Shown: positions 1 through 7,186 of the stretch, in pieces
Position numbering within the stretch: the first letter of the stretch is position 1
How the letters are laid out: the number at the start of each line of letters is the position of its first letter
Source of the DNA: Campylobacterales bacterium
Lineage (GTDB): Bacteria > Campylobacterota > Campylobacteria > Campylobacterales > JACAEZ01
Direction: 5' to 3'
DNA length: 8,685 bases
NCBI GenBank assembly: GCA_013388565.1
Contig: JACAEZ010000186.1
Span: 1 to 8,685 of the forward strand
Notes under the pieces: generated by a model
Told to the model about the DNA's origin: nothing
What the model saw: the letters and a program-made list of their open reading frames with translations, nothing else
Databases searched by the model: none
Program-made: the position numbers and the translations under genes

Positions 1-1106
1 AGGCGACTAAAAAAATTAGAGAGTTTGATAGAAAGAGCATGATTATAGCTGTTACTGCTCTTGATGATAAAGAGTCTAAAAATCAAATGATACGATATGG
101 TGCGGAAGATTATATTGTAAAACCAATAGACTCTTCTATTTTTTTAAAAAGAGTTCAAACATATTTTGAGTTGTGTGATTTAAGAAAACAAGGGCATACC
201 GTTCATGAAAGTAAAAATCTATTTTCATCTAATATATTTCCTAAAATAGAGACTTATATCATTCATGACAAATCATCACTTGCCTATTTTTGGGAAAGTG
301 TTTTAACTGATGATAAAAAATCGTCAGATGATTTAAATGAAATTGTAAGACTTATTTATGCTTTTAGTTCATATTTATTAAAAAATAACCAATCTCAAGA
401 GATATATATTGAACAAAATGAAGAAAATATTTATATCACACAAACAGTTACAGATTTTATTAAAAGTAGTGCAATAAAAAATATTATTTTAAAACACAAT
501 CCAAATGCTAGATATATTTTGCAAAATAATAAATTATCATTTATGCTTAAAAAAGTGGTTTCTGCTAAACCAAAAGAGATAGTTATTGATGAAAATTTAG
601 ATGAAGAGACAAAAAAATGTTTAAGAATGAACCATAAAGATAAAATTACAGCTGAAGATTTTATTGAAAAAACTCCATTAGATTTGATAGATAAGATAGA
701 AAATTTAGAACATAAAGAGGATATTATAGATAAAGCTATATCTATTTTTGAAAAAGAGGCAACAGTTGAAAATTTAAAAGTCATCTCTTTAAAACTTAGA
801 GAGTACAATGAAGTAATTTATACATTAAACGAATTTGACCATCTCTCTTTTGCGATAAATTCATTATGCGAATTTTTAGATGACTTAACAGAAGATAAAC
901 TTACAGAAAATAATCTAAAAAAATTAACATTTTTAATATCAAGTATATTAAATGACCTTTCAAGCTGGAGAAAAACTATATTTATTACACAAGAGACTCA
1001 AGATATTCACTATTTAGATAGTTCACTTTTAAGTTCATGTTTGCAAATAGAGATGATTTTCAAAGAAGAGAGTGCAAATGACGAAGATGAGATAGAGCTG
1101 TTTTGA
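1..1106 (+). CDS. Response regulator, 5' end outside the window, with a long unrecognised C-terminal region
   Basis: The reading frame is open from base 3, so the gene starts upstream; the ATG at 39 lies inside the receiver domain and is not the start. What is visible begins with the second half of a CheY-like receiver: ATKKIREFDRKS, then the beta4 segment IIAVTALDD with the conserved switch Thr (codon 54-56) and the beta5 motif YIVKPID with the conserved Lys (codon 120-122). The phospho-acceptor Asp must lie before base 1. About 290 residues follow that match no DNA-binding or enzymatic output domain I recognise. They contain a mixed alpha/beta stretch (bases about 220-560), a charged helical stretch (about 640-830), a helical segment with a LSSWRKTIF...DIHYLDSSLLSSCLQIE pattern (about 940-1060) and an acidic tail. 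There is no HTH, GGDEF, EAL or HD-GYP motif. It is presumably phosphorylated by an unlinked or upstream histidine kinase. The stop shares one base with the mtaB start (TGATG). Receiver assignment is firm; output role is unknown. Confidence 0.85.
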   Translation, partial: ATKKIREFDRKSMIIAVTALDDKESKNQMIRYGAEDYIVKPIDSSIFLKRVQTYFELCDLRKQGHTVHESKNLFSSNIFPKIETYIIHDKSSLAYFWESVLTDDKKSSDDLNEIVRLIYAFSSYLLKNNQSQEIYIEQNEENIYITQTVTDFIKSSAIKNIILKHNPNARYILQNNKLSFMLKKVVSAKPKEIVIDENLDEETKKCLRMNHKDKITAEDFIEKTPLDLIDKIENLEHKEDIIDKAISIFEKEATVENLKVISLKLREYNEVIYTLNEFDHLSFAINSLCEFLDDLTEDKLTENNLKKLTFLISSILNDLSSWRKTIFITQETQDIHYLDSSLLSSCLQIEMIFKEESANDEDEIELF

Positions 1107-2347
1107 TGAAAAAAGTTTATTTTAAAACATTTGGTTGTAGAACAAACCTATTTGATACACAAGTTATGATGAGCAGACTTAAAGATTTTGAGATTGTTTT
1201 AGATGAAGAGAGTGCAGATATTGTTGTAATTAATTCATGTACGGTTACAAATGGAGCTGATAGCGGTGTTAGAAACTATGTAAATAAAATTAATAGAGCT
1301 GGGAAAAAGCTCTATTTTACAGGTTGTGGAGTCTATCATCAAGGTGGTGAACTATTTTCAAAAAGAAAAGTTTTAGGTGTTTTTGGGCATTCGCACAAAG
1401 AGTCTATAAATGAACTGTTAAAAGAGGAAAATTTTTTTAAAGAGGGAAATTTAGAACATTTAGATACTACTATTGTTGAAAAATTTATAGGTAAAAGTAG
1501 AGCATTTATCAAAATTCAAGAGGGGTGTAATTTTGAGTGTAATTATTGCATAATACCATCTGTTAGAGGCAAAGCTAGAAGTCAAGATGAAAATTTGATA
1601 ATAAAACAGATAAAAGAACTTTCTCAAAAAGGGTTTAGCGAATTTATATTAACAGGTACAAATAGTGGTAGTTATGGAGTTGATAAAAATAGCTCGATTG
1701 CAAAATTGCTACAAAAAATCATATTAATTGATGGTGTAAAAAGAGTTCGATTGGGCAGTTTAGAACCATCGCAAATAGATGATGAGTTGATAGAGCTATT
1801 ACATGAAGAAAAAATAGCAAAACAACTTCATATCGCTATACAACACTCTCATGATAAGATGCTTGAAATCATGAATAGAAGAAATAGAGTTCAAACAGAT
1901 ATAGCTCTATTTGAAAAAATAGCTTCAAAAAATGTGGCAATTGGAACTGATTATATAGTAGCTCATGGTGGAGAGACAAAAGAGATTTTTAAAGATGCTA
2001 TTACAAATTTAAAAAATTACCCACTCACACATATTCACACATTTATCTATTCAAAAAGAGATAATACAAAATCTGCTTTGATGAAAATAGAAACTGACGG
2101 TAATGAGGCAAAAGAGAGATTAAAGATTGTTGAAGAGATTGTAAAAGAAAAAAATATAGCTTTTAGAAAAAATATAAAAGATAAGCTTTCTGTATTGGTC
2201 GAGAGCAAACATGATGATGGAATATATAACGGATTTGACCAATTTTACAATAAAATGTTTATTAAATCCAATAAAGAGATAAAAAATAGTTGGCAACAGA
2301 TAGAAAATTATGAGGTAAGAGATGAAACAAACTTTGCAGAGATTTAA
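1106..2347 (+). CDS. mtaB: tRNA (N6-threonylcarbamoyladenosine(37)-C2)-methylthiotransferase MtaB
   Basis: Radical-SAM methylthiotransferase predicted to convert t6A37 to ms2t6A37 in ANN-decoding tRNAs; cytosolic. The N-terminal MTTase domain supplies three Cys for one [4Fe-4S] cluster: Cys11 (KTFGCRTN), Cys45 (NSCTVTN) and Cys74 (FTGCG). The radical-SAM core carries CNFECNYC with Cys141, Cys145 and Cys148, followed by IIPSVRGKARS, which is typical of MtaB/MiaB. Residues about 355-405 fit a C-terminal TRAM domain. At 413 aa it is near the usual family length. The ATG at 1106 is chosen as start because it overlaps the upstream stop by one base; a TTG one codon earlier (1103) would add a single residue. 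The 3' end overlaps the FtsH-like gene by 26 nt, implying translational coupling. The short N-terminal KTFGCRTN form and YTG-like t6A family features favour MtaB over MiaB or RimO, though this is a similarity judgement made by eye. Confidence 0.9.
   Translation: MKKVYFKTFGCRTNLFDTQVMMSRLKDFEIVLDEESADIVVINSCTVTNGADSGVRNYVNKINRAGKKLYFTGCGVYHQGGELFSKRKVLGVFGHSHKESINELLKEENFFKEGNLEHLDTTIVEKFIGKSRAFIKIQEGCNFECNYCIIPSVRGKARSQDENLIIKQIKELSQKGFSEFILTGTNSGSYGVDKNSSIAKLLQKIILIDGVKRVRLGSLEPSQIDDELIELLHEEKIAKQLHIAIQHSHDKMLEIMNRRNRVQTDIALFEKIASKNVAIGTDYIVAHGGETKEIFKDAITNLKNYPLTHIHTFIYSKRDNTKSALMKIETDGNEAKERLKIVEEIVKEKNIAFRKNIKDKLSVLVESKHDDGIYNGFDQFYNKMFIKSNKEIKNSWQQIENYEVRDETNFAEI
2312..2315 (+). promoter_or_regulatory. 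Ribosome binding site for the FtsH-like gene
   Basis: GAGG lies 6 nt before the ATG at 2322, inside the end of mtaB. It supports the start that overlaps mtaB and retains the first membrane segment. Confidence 0.5.
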
Positions 2348-4007
2348 ATTTATAAAAATATTAATTATTTTTTCAGCCTTCATGATTACGGCTCTTTTAT
2401 CGTTTGCATTTTTAAGAGAGAATGCAAAACCAATAGATTTACATACATACAATATGTTGAAAAAAAATGACAAAATTTTAGAAGCTTATATTCAAGAGCC
2501 ATTTTTATACATCAAAACAGATACTCAAACTTACAAAATAATTCAACAAGCAATAGACCTTAAAGAGCTTAGTCAAAGTGTAGCAATAGATGTAAGAGAG
2601 ACTAAAAACTTAACAGATGATATTGTAAATATCGCAATTTTAGCAATATTAATATTTTTTGTGTTGTTAATATTTAGAGGTGTCAAAAAAGAGCAAGAAA
2701 AAGCAGACAATATACAAAATGAACAAAAAAAGATTTTTGCTGTTCAATCAAATCAAATAGAGTCTCTAACTCAAGATATATTTCCTCAAAAAAGTGATAT
2801 AAAGTTTGAAGATGTAGCAGGAATTGAAGAGGTAAAAGAGGAGCTTGTGGAGATTATTGATTTTTTAAAAAACCCTACCCTTTATAAAGATTTTGGTGCA
2901 AAAATGCCAAAAGGTGTTTTGTTAGTTGGACCTCCAGGGGTTGGCAAAACTATGATAGCAAAAGCTGTAGCAGGTGAAGCTGGAGTACCATTTTTTTATC
3001 ATAGTGGTTCTAGTTTTGTACAAATTTATGCTGGAGTTGGTCCAAAAAGAGTGCGAGAACTATTTTCAAAAGCAAAATCCGTAGCACCTTCTATTATATT
3101 TATAGATGAGATAGATGCCGTTGGAAAAGCTAGAGGTGGATTTAGAAATGATGAGAGAGAAGCAACTTTAAATCAGTTATTAACCTCCATGGATGGATTT
3201 GAAGATAGTAGTGGAGTGATAGTAATAGCTGCTACAAATAAGATAGATATGTTAGATGATGCTCTTCTTCGTTCTGGTAGATTTGATAGAAGAGTTTATA
3301 TTAGCTTACCAAACTTTGAAGAGAGAGTTAAGGTGTTAGAAGTTCATCTAAAAAATATAAATCATAGTATAGACATTGAAAAAGTATCAAAATTTTGTGT
3401 TGGTTTTAGTGGTGCTAGTTTGGCTAGTTTAGCAAATGAGGCGGTGTTAAATGCGATTAGGCGACATTCAAATATTGTAGAGTTTGAAGATTTTTTAGCA
3501 GTAAAAGATAAAGTACTGCTTGGAAAAAGAAAAAAACTCTCATTTAGTGAAGATGAGAGAAAAATCGTAAGCACATATCAAGCAGCAAAAGCATTGACTG
3601 CATATTGGCTTGATATAGATTTTGACAAAATGGGGCTATTAAGCGATGGCTTTAAAGAGATAGATAGTGAACTTAACTCTAAAACACAGATGTTATCAAA
3701 AATAAAAGTTTGCTTAGCTGGAATATCTGCTGTTGAACTTATTTTCAAAGATTTTTATACATTTGGTGCTGATGATTTAGAAACCGCCAAAAATATAGCT
3801 ATAGAGATGGTTGAAAGATATGGCATGGGAAATAGACTGTATCCAAATCCAGCAGATGTTAGCTCTATAATAGAAGAGTGCAAATTGGAGATAAAAGAGT
3901 TTTTAAATGGTTATATAGCTACTTTAAATGTTATTAGTGATTATATAAATGAGCATGAAGCTATATCCAAAAAAGCTATTGGCGAGATGATACAAGATGT
4001 TTTTTAG
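2322..4007 (+). CDS. FtsH-like membrane AAA+ ATPase lacking the zinc-protease active site
   Basis: The protein has FtsH architecture. TM1 is at residues about 11-31, a periplasmic segment of about 65 residues follows, and TM2 is at about 101-119. A linker and the cytosolic AAA+ module come next, beginning near DVAGIEEVKEEL (164-175). The motor looks intact: Walker A GPPGVGKT (203-210), an aromatic pore position (Tyr236 in YAGVG), Walker B IIFIDE (258-263), sensor-1 Asn306, and arginine fingers Arg320 and Arg323 in GRFDRR. The C-terminal region still aligns with the FtsH M41 peptidase domain, including LAGISAVELIF and GADDLETAKNIAIEMVERYGMG. However, the HEAGH zinc motif reads YQAAK (419-423), losing both His ligands and the catalytic Glu. 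The third-ligand Asp (484/485) remains. At 561 aa it is shorter than typical FtsH (about 640). A membrane unfoldase, chaperone or regulatory partner of true FtsH is inferred. It overlaps mtaB by 26 nt and bioV by 11 nt. From memory, H. pylori has an extra FtsH homologue next to an MtaB gene. Confidence 0.88.
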   Translation: MKQTLQRFKFIKILIIFSAFMITALLSFAFLRENAKPIDLHTYNMLKKNDKILEAYIQEPFLYIKTDTQTYKIIQQAIDLKELSQSVAIDVRETKNLTDDIVNIAILAILIFFVLLIFRGVKKEQEKADNIQNEQKKIFAVQSNQIESLTQDIFPQKSDIKFEDVAGIEEVKEELVEIIDFLKNPTLYKDFGAKMPKGVLLVGPPGVGKTMIAKAVAGEAGVPFFYHSGSSFVQIYAGVGPKRVRELFSKAKSVAPSIIFIDEIDAVGKARGGFRNDEREATLNQLLTSMDGFEDSSGVIVIAATNKIDMLDDALLRSGRFDRRVYISLPNFEERVKVLEVHLKNINHSIDIEKVSKFCVGFSGASLASLANEAVLNAIRRHSNIVEFEDFLAVKDKVLLGKRKKLSFSEDERKIVSTYQAAKALTAYWLDIDFDKMGLLSDGFKEIDSELNSKTQMLSKIKVCLAGISAVELIFKDFYTFGADDLETAKNIAIEMVERYGMGNRLYPNPADVSSIIEECKLEIKEFLNGYIATLNVISDYINEHEAISKKAIGEMIQDVF

Positions 4008-4506
4008 TGGATTTGGATTTTGTTATGAAGAGATTTTATTTGAAAAATTTTATAAAAAAAATGATTTTACAGTGGCTGGATTTAGTTTAGGTGCTATTAA
4101 AGCTTTTGAATATACACTAAATTCAAAACAAAGAGTTGATAATTTAATACTTTTATCACCAGCTTTTTTCAATGACAAAGATGAAAAATTTAAACGATTG
4201 CAACTGTTACATTTCAATAAAAATAGAGAGTTATACATTAAAAATTTCTTAGATAATGTAAAATATCCAAGCCATATAGATATTTCACAATTTATGTGTG
4301 AATGTGTTGAAGATGATTTAAAGTTTTTATTAAATTACTATTGGAATGAAGATAAACTTAAATATTTAAACGAAAAAGGTGTCAAAATAGAAGTTTTTTT
4401 AGGAAAAGCAGATAAAATCATCAACTCAAAAGTAGCAGTAGAGTTTTTTAAAAAACATTCTACTGCATACTTTTTCAATGATTATGGGCATTTGTTAAAC
4501 TCTTAA
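3997..4506 (+). CDS. bioV: Pimeloyl-ACP methyl ester esterase, BioV type
   Basis: This is a small alpha/beta-hydrolase predicted to hydrolyse the methyl ester of pimeloyl-ACP, which ends the BioC-dependent part of biotin precursor synthesis in the cytosol. The nucleophile elbow is GFSLGA with Ser30. Asp139 in LGKADKII and His165 in DYGHLL complete a plausible triad in the right order. An SGFGF segment at residues 4-8 sits where the oxyanion-hole loop is expected. At 169 aa it is much shorter than BioH-type esterases (about 255) and lacks most of a cap domain, as known for the BioV/BioG-like short esterases. The start overlaps the end of the FtsH-like gene by 11 nt, so translation is probably coupled. 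No other biotin gene is in the window, so the BioV name rests on fold, length, triad spacing and recalled similarity to Helicobacter BioV. A different short-chain ester hydrolase remains possible. Confidence 0.72.
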   Translation: MFFSGFGFCYEEILFEKFYKKNDFTVAGFSLGAIKAFEYTLNSKQRVDNLILLSPAFFNDKDEKFKRLQLLHFNKNRELYIKNFLDNVKYPSHIDISQFMCECVEDDLKFLLNYYWNEDKLKYLNEKGVKIEVFLGKADKIINSKVAVEFFKKHSTAYFFNDYGHLLNS

Positions 4507-5688
4507 ATTTATTACAAACTCTTTAAATTTATCGCCTCTTTGTTTGTATCCACTAAATTGGTCTAAACTTGCAGCAGCTGGAGATAGTAAGCCAACTCCA
4601 TCAATAAATAGTTTATCTATCTCTTTTACAGCATTTTCTAATATAGTTGATACAAATACCGTTTTATTAATTGATAAAGATAGTTGTTCGATTTTTAGGG
4701 CATTTGAACCAATTGCAAAAATAGTTACATCTAACTCTTTTAAAGTTTCAAAAAGTTCGCTTAAATCAGCACCTTTATCATCACCGCCTAATATAAGATA
4801 TATCTTTTTATCTTTATAAAGTTTTAATGCTTGAATTGTGGCATCGATATTTGTAGCTTTGCTATCATCAATCCAGAGTCTATTTTTATAATCTCTAAAC
4901 TCCTCTATTTTATGGCTATCAATTTTAAATGAGTTTATAAGTTCATAATCAATCTCATCATAAAGCATTTTGCTAACTGCTAAAGCCATAACTGCATCCA
5001 TTAAAAATGGCTCTTTAAACTCTATTTTAGTTATATCTATACCAAAATAGTCTGCTAAATCTAAGCTATTTTCATAATATATTGCAAATCCATCTGTTTT
5101 GATATGGCTATATTTTTTAGGCAAAATAATTGCTTCACCCTCTTTCATGAACTGTAAAGGCTTTAATTTTGCCATCTCATATTCATCCATTGAGCCATGC
5201 CAAGTTATATGGTCTGGAGTTATTGGAAGTAAAATATATATATTTGGTTTTGCGATATTTGTATAGTGGAGTGTAAAAGAGCTAGTCTCTAAGACCCAAA
5301 TAGGTGCTTTTTCCATCGAAGCTATAGAGTTTCCTATATTTCCACCACTAATTGCTCCATGTTTTGAAAGCAAGTGTGTGACCATTTGTGTTGTTGTAGT
5401 TTTTCCATTTGTACCACTTATCCAAATAGAAAATGGAAAATCATTGTAGTAAAAATCATAATCACTCATGACATTGTTTGCTTTTTGTATCATGTGATTA
5501 TATGGCGGAACTCCTGGACTAGCTATCTCTATCATGTTATCTGTTGGCTCAAATAAGTTTGCTGGATAATATCCATTTCCAAACTCATCATGAAAAACAT
5601 TTTCTATCTTATCATCAAAAATTTTACAATTTTTCTCTCTTAAAGCTATATCTTTAGCTGTTTTTCCATTTCCAAATATTGCTATCAT
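4495..5688 (-). CDS. murD: UDP-N-acetylmuramoyl-L-alanine--D-glutamate ligase MurD
   Basis: Cytosolic ATP-dependent ligase that adds D-glutamate to UDP-MurNAc-L-Ala in peptidoglycan precursor synthesis. A compact N-terminal UDP-binding domain (residues 1 to about 88) begins IAIFGNGKTAKD. The Mur ligase ATP-binding loop is GTNGKTTTT (92-100, Lys97). Glu134 in LETSSF and His160 in ITPDHITWHG match Mg and catalytic positions. Lys174 or Lys176 in MAKLKPL is the probable carbamylated lysine. The C-terminal domain has IDDSKATN (273-280), which is MurD-specific, and LSPAAASLDQFSGYKQRGDKF (from 368). At 397 aa it is shorter than E. coli MurD (about 438), mainly in the N-terminal domain. The ATG shares one base with the upstream stop (TAATG) and I see no convincing Shine-Dalgarno sequence, so translation probably depends on re-initiation. 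Its 3' end overlaps bioV by 12 bp on the opposite strand. Confidence 0.95.
   Translation of the reverse strand: MIAIFGNGKTAKDIALREKNCKIFDDKIENVFHDEFGNGYYPANLFEPTDNMIEIASPGVPPYNHMIQKANNVMSDYDFYYNDFPFSIWISGTNGKTTTTQMVTHLLSKHGAISGGNIGNSIASMEKAPIWVLETSSFTLHYTNIAKPNIYILLPITPDHITWHGSMDEYEMAKLKPLQFMKEGEAIILPKKYSHIKTDGFAIYYENSLDLADYFGIDITKIEFKEPFLMDAVMALAVSKMLYDEIDYELINSFKIDSHKIEEFRDYKNRLWIDDSKATNIDATIQALKLYKDKKIYLILGGDDKGADLSELFETLKELDVTIFAIGSNALKIEQLSLSINKTVFVSTILENAVKEIDKLFIDGVGLLSPAAASLDQFSGYKQRGDKFKEFVINLRV
4497..4532. repeat. Imperfect direct repeat across the convergent bioV/murD ends
   Basis: AAACTCTTAAATTTAT (4497-4512) recurs as AAACTCTTTAAATTTAT (4516-4532), differing by one inserted T and separated by 3 nt. 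Each copy holds the self-complementary octamer TAAATTTA (4504-4511 and 4524-4531). The left copy includes the bioV stop (TAA, 4504-4506) and begins on the last base of the murD stop triplet (complement of 4495-4497). The two copies encode the last 12 residues of MurD in different frames. It may be the trace of a short tandem duplication. Confidence 0.6.
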
Positions 5689-6437
5689 TATAGAGCCGTT
5701 AAATAACTATTAGCTTGTAGCTCTTTTTTATCAAATAAAGATAAATCATGAGAGTTTATCATCTCTTGAACTTTTGATACATATTTTTTGCCAAGTTCTG
5801 AATAGTTTATCAATGTTTTTGAAGCCTCTATTCCATCAAAATTTTCACCAATTACTCTGCTTAAATATCTTTTTTCTCTAAATTCACTATATGCAAAATG
5901 TCTATTTAAATTTAACATGTAGTTTGAAACAGCATCATTTACACTCTCAAAAACTTTAATCTTTTGATTAGTAGAGTTACTAGCTAAAGAGTCTAATCCT
6001 ATACCATTAAAATTCCACTGTCCAAAAAAGTTGTTTGCTTTTTTTGCAAATCTACTTTTGCCCCACCCACTTTCAAGGGCTGCTTGTGCTAAAGCCAATG
6101 ACGGTGGCACAACATCAATTTTTCTTAAATATTCACTTTTATTAAATAATTTAGATATTTTATACTTATTTGCTATTTTTGTAAGTACCAATAAACTATC
6201 TCTATTTAATCTTTGTTTAAAGTTTATTAAAAAATTTTTATCAAAATAGCTCTCAATAAACTCTCTTTCTTTTAATATTTTTTCATTCTCTTCGTTTATA
6301 ATTGGTAAAAAATGGTTTATAAACTCACTTTTAACCATATCCACATCATCAAGTTTATAAAAATTTTGTGGTAATGTTTTTAAATTTGCCAATAGTGTTG
6401 AAGAGATAAAAAGTACTAAAAATATTAATCTATTCAT
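5688..6437 (-). CDS. Exported Bax-like glucosaminidase (peptidoglycan hydrolase)
   Basis: Predicted beta-N-acetylglucosaminidase-fold hydrolase (glucosaminidase family, as in E. coli Bax and FlgJ C-terminal domains) acting on peptidoglycan glycan strands in the periplasm. A signal peptide is evident: MNR, a hydrophobic core to about residue 16, and a likely cleavage after LLA (15-17). A helical region (about 30-100) precedes the catalytic part. The signature VPPSLALAQAALESGWGKSR places the catalytic acid at Glu122, followed by KKANNFFGQW (132-141) and the distal SELGKKYVSKVQEMI helix. At 249 aa it is close to Bax length. The start codon overlaps the dapF stop by 4 nt (ATGA). Its position between dapF and murD ties it to cell-wall metabolism; whether it trims wall for growth, division or flagellar assembly cannot be told here. 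Confidence 0.87.
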   Translation of the reverse strand: MNRLIFLVLFISSTLLANLKTLPQNFYKLDDVDMVKSEFINHFLPIINEENEKILKEREFIESYFDKNFLINFKQRLNRDSLLVLTKIANKYKISKLFNKSEYLRKIDVVPPSLALAQAALESGWGKSRFAKKANNFFGQWNFNGIGLDSLASNSTNQKIKVFESVNDAVSNYMLNLNRHFAYSEFREKRYLSRVIGENFDGIEASKTLINYSELGKKYVSKVQEMINSHDLSLFDKKELQANSYLTAL

Positions 6438-7183
6438 GAAAGCTCCCCGTAATATATAGTATCAAACACTTTTCTAACCTCGCCTTTTAACAACAATCTT
6501 CTATTTTTGTGTGTAAGGGTCAGTTTTTCACAACTTTTTGGATAAACCTCTATTGAGTCGATATTTTTTTGTAACACTTGATTTAAAAAACATGCAGCCA
6601 TACCTGTTCCACAAGCTTTTGTCTCATCTTCGACACCTCGTTCAAATGTTCTAACAAATAGTTTATTATCTTTCAAAGAGGCAAAATTTACATTAGCATT
6701 ATATTTGTTTCTCATTTTCGCACAAAGTTTTTTATCAAACCTCTCTAAATCTTCTACAAATGTTACCAAATGAGGAACTCCTGTATCATAAAATGACCAA
6801 CTAAAACCATCTTCATCAAACTCTTCAGCCAATTTTTTTGGCTCTGTAAGCATACTTTCAACACCATCATCAAAAATTTCAGCCTCAATAACACCAGCTA
6901 GTGTTAAAAAGCTCATCTTTTTATCTGCTAAATTATTTATATAAGCATAATATGCAGCAGCTCTTGAACCATTTCCACACATAAATGCAGAGCTTCCATC
7001 ACTGTTGTAAAACTCCCATTCAAAATCATAACTCTCATGAGGGACTAAAACAATCAATCCATCAGCCCCAACTCCTTCAAATCTATTACATAACTTTTTT
7101 GCTAAATCTGACCTATCTTGTTTTTTGAATGTATGAAATATTATAAAATCATTTCCATTTGCACTAAATTTTGATATTTGCAT
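6434..7183 (-). CDS. dapF: Diaminopimelate epimerase DapF
   Basis: PLP-independent racemase converting LL-diaminopimelate to meso-diaminopimelate, the wall cross-linking residue and lysine precursor; cytosolic. Both catalytic cysteines of the two-base mechanism are present: Cys69 in FMCGNGSRAAA and Cys191 in KACGTGMAA. Other family marks are the N-terminal SANGNDFIIF, RFEGVGADGLI (34-44), FYNSDGS (58-64), GVPHLV (135-140) and RTFERGVEDET (178-188). At 249 aa it is slightly shorter than the usual 270-280. The gene begins 3 nt after the coaE stop, with AAAGGA as Shine-Dalgarno sequence, and its stop overlaps the start of the glucosaminidase gene by 4 nt. From memory, coaE and dapF are also neighbours in Campylobacter. 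Confidence 0.96.
   Translation of the reverse strand: MQISKFSANGNDFIIFHTFKKQDRSDLAKKLCNRFEGVGADGLIVLVPHESYDFEWEFYNSDGSSAFMCGNGSRAAAYYAYINNLADKKMSFLTLAGVIEAEIFDDGVESMLTEPKKLAEEFDEDGFSWSFYDTGVPHLVTFVEDLERFDKKLCAKMRNKYNANVNFASLKDNKLFVRTFERGVEDETKACGTGMAACFLNQVLQKNIDSIEVYPKSCEKLTLTHKNRRLLLKGEVRKVFDTIYYGELS
6443..6448 (-). promoter_or_regulatory. Ribosome binding site for the glucosaminidase gene
   Basis: GGGGAG, 5 nt before the ATG at 6437, lies within the end of dapF. It is one of the strongest Shine-Dalgarno matches in the minus-strand block and confirms the start that overlaps dapF and includes the signal peptide. Confidence 0.6.
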
Positions 7184-7186
7184 TTT

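Noticed and set aside
431..808. Minus-strand open frame inside the response-regulator gene
   Set aside because: It lies wholly antisense to a well-supported gene and its translation is Ser/Phe/Ile-rich, as expected from the reverse complement of Lys/Glu/Asn-rich coding sequence.
2120..2473. Minus-strand open frame across the mtaB/FtsH-like junction
   Set aside because: Antisense to two recognised proteins, very Phe/Ile/Tyr-rich, with no motif or ribosome site.
3570..3600. Frameshift or decay explaining the lost HEXXH motif in the FtsH-like gene
   Set aside because: The frame is continuous and recognisable FtsH sequence lies on both sides of the altered site, so substitutions and not a frameshift account for the change.
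3997..4506. bioV as a truncated remnant of a longer hydrolase
   Set aside because: It starts at an ATG overlapping the preceding gene, ends right after the catalytic His as short BioV esterases do, and retains all triad residues.
4544..4819. Plus-strand open frame antisense to murD, and similar frames at 5374-5556, 6031-6249, 7599-7808 and 7930-8133
   Set aside because: Each is contained in a conserved minus-strand gene and shows only low-complexity shadow translation.
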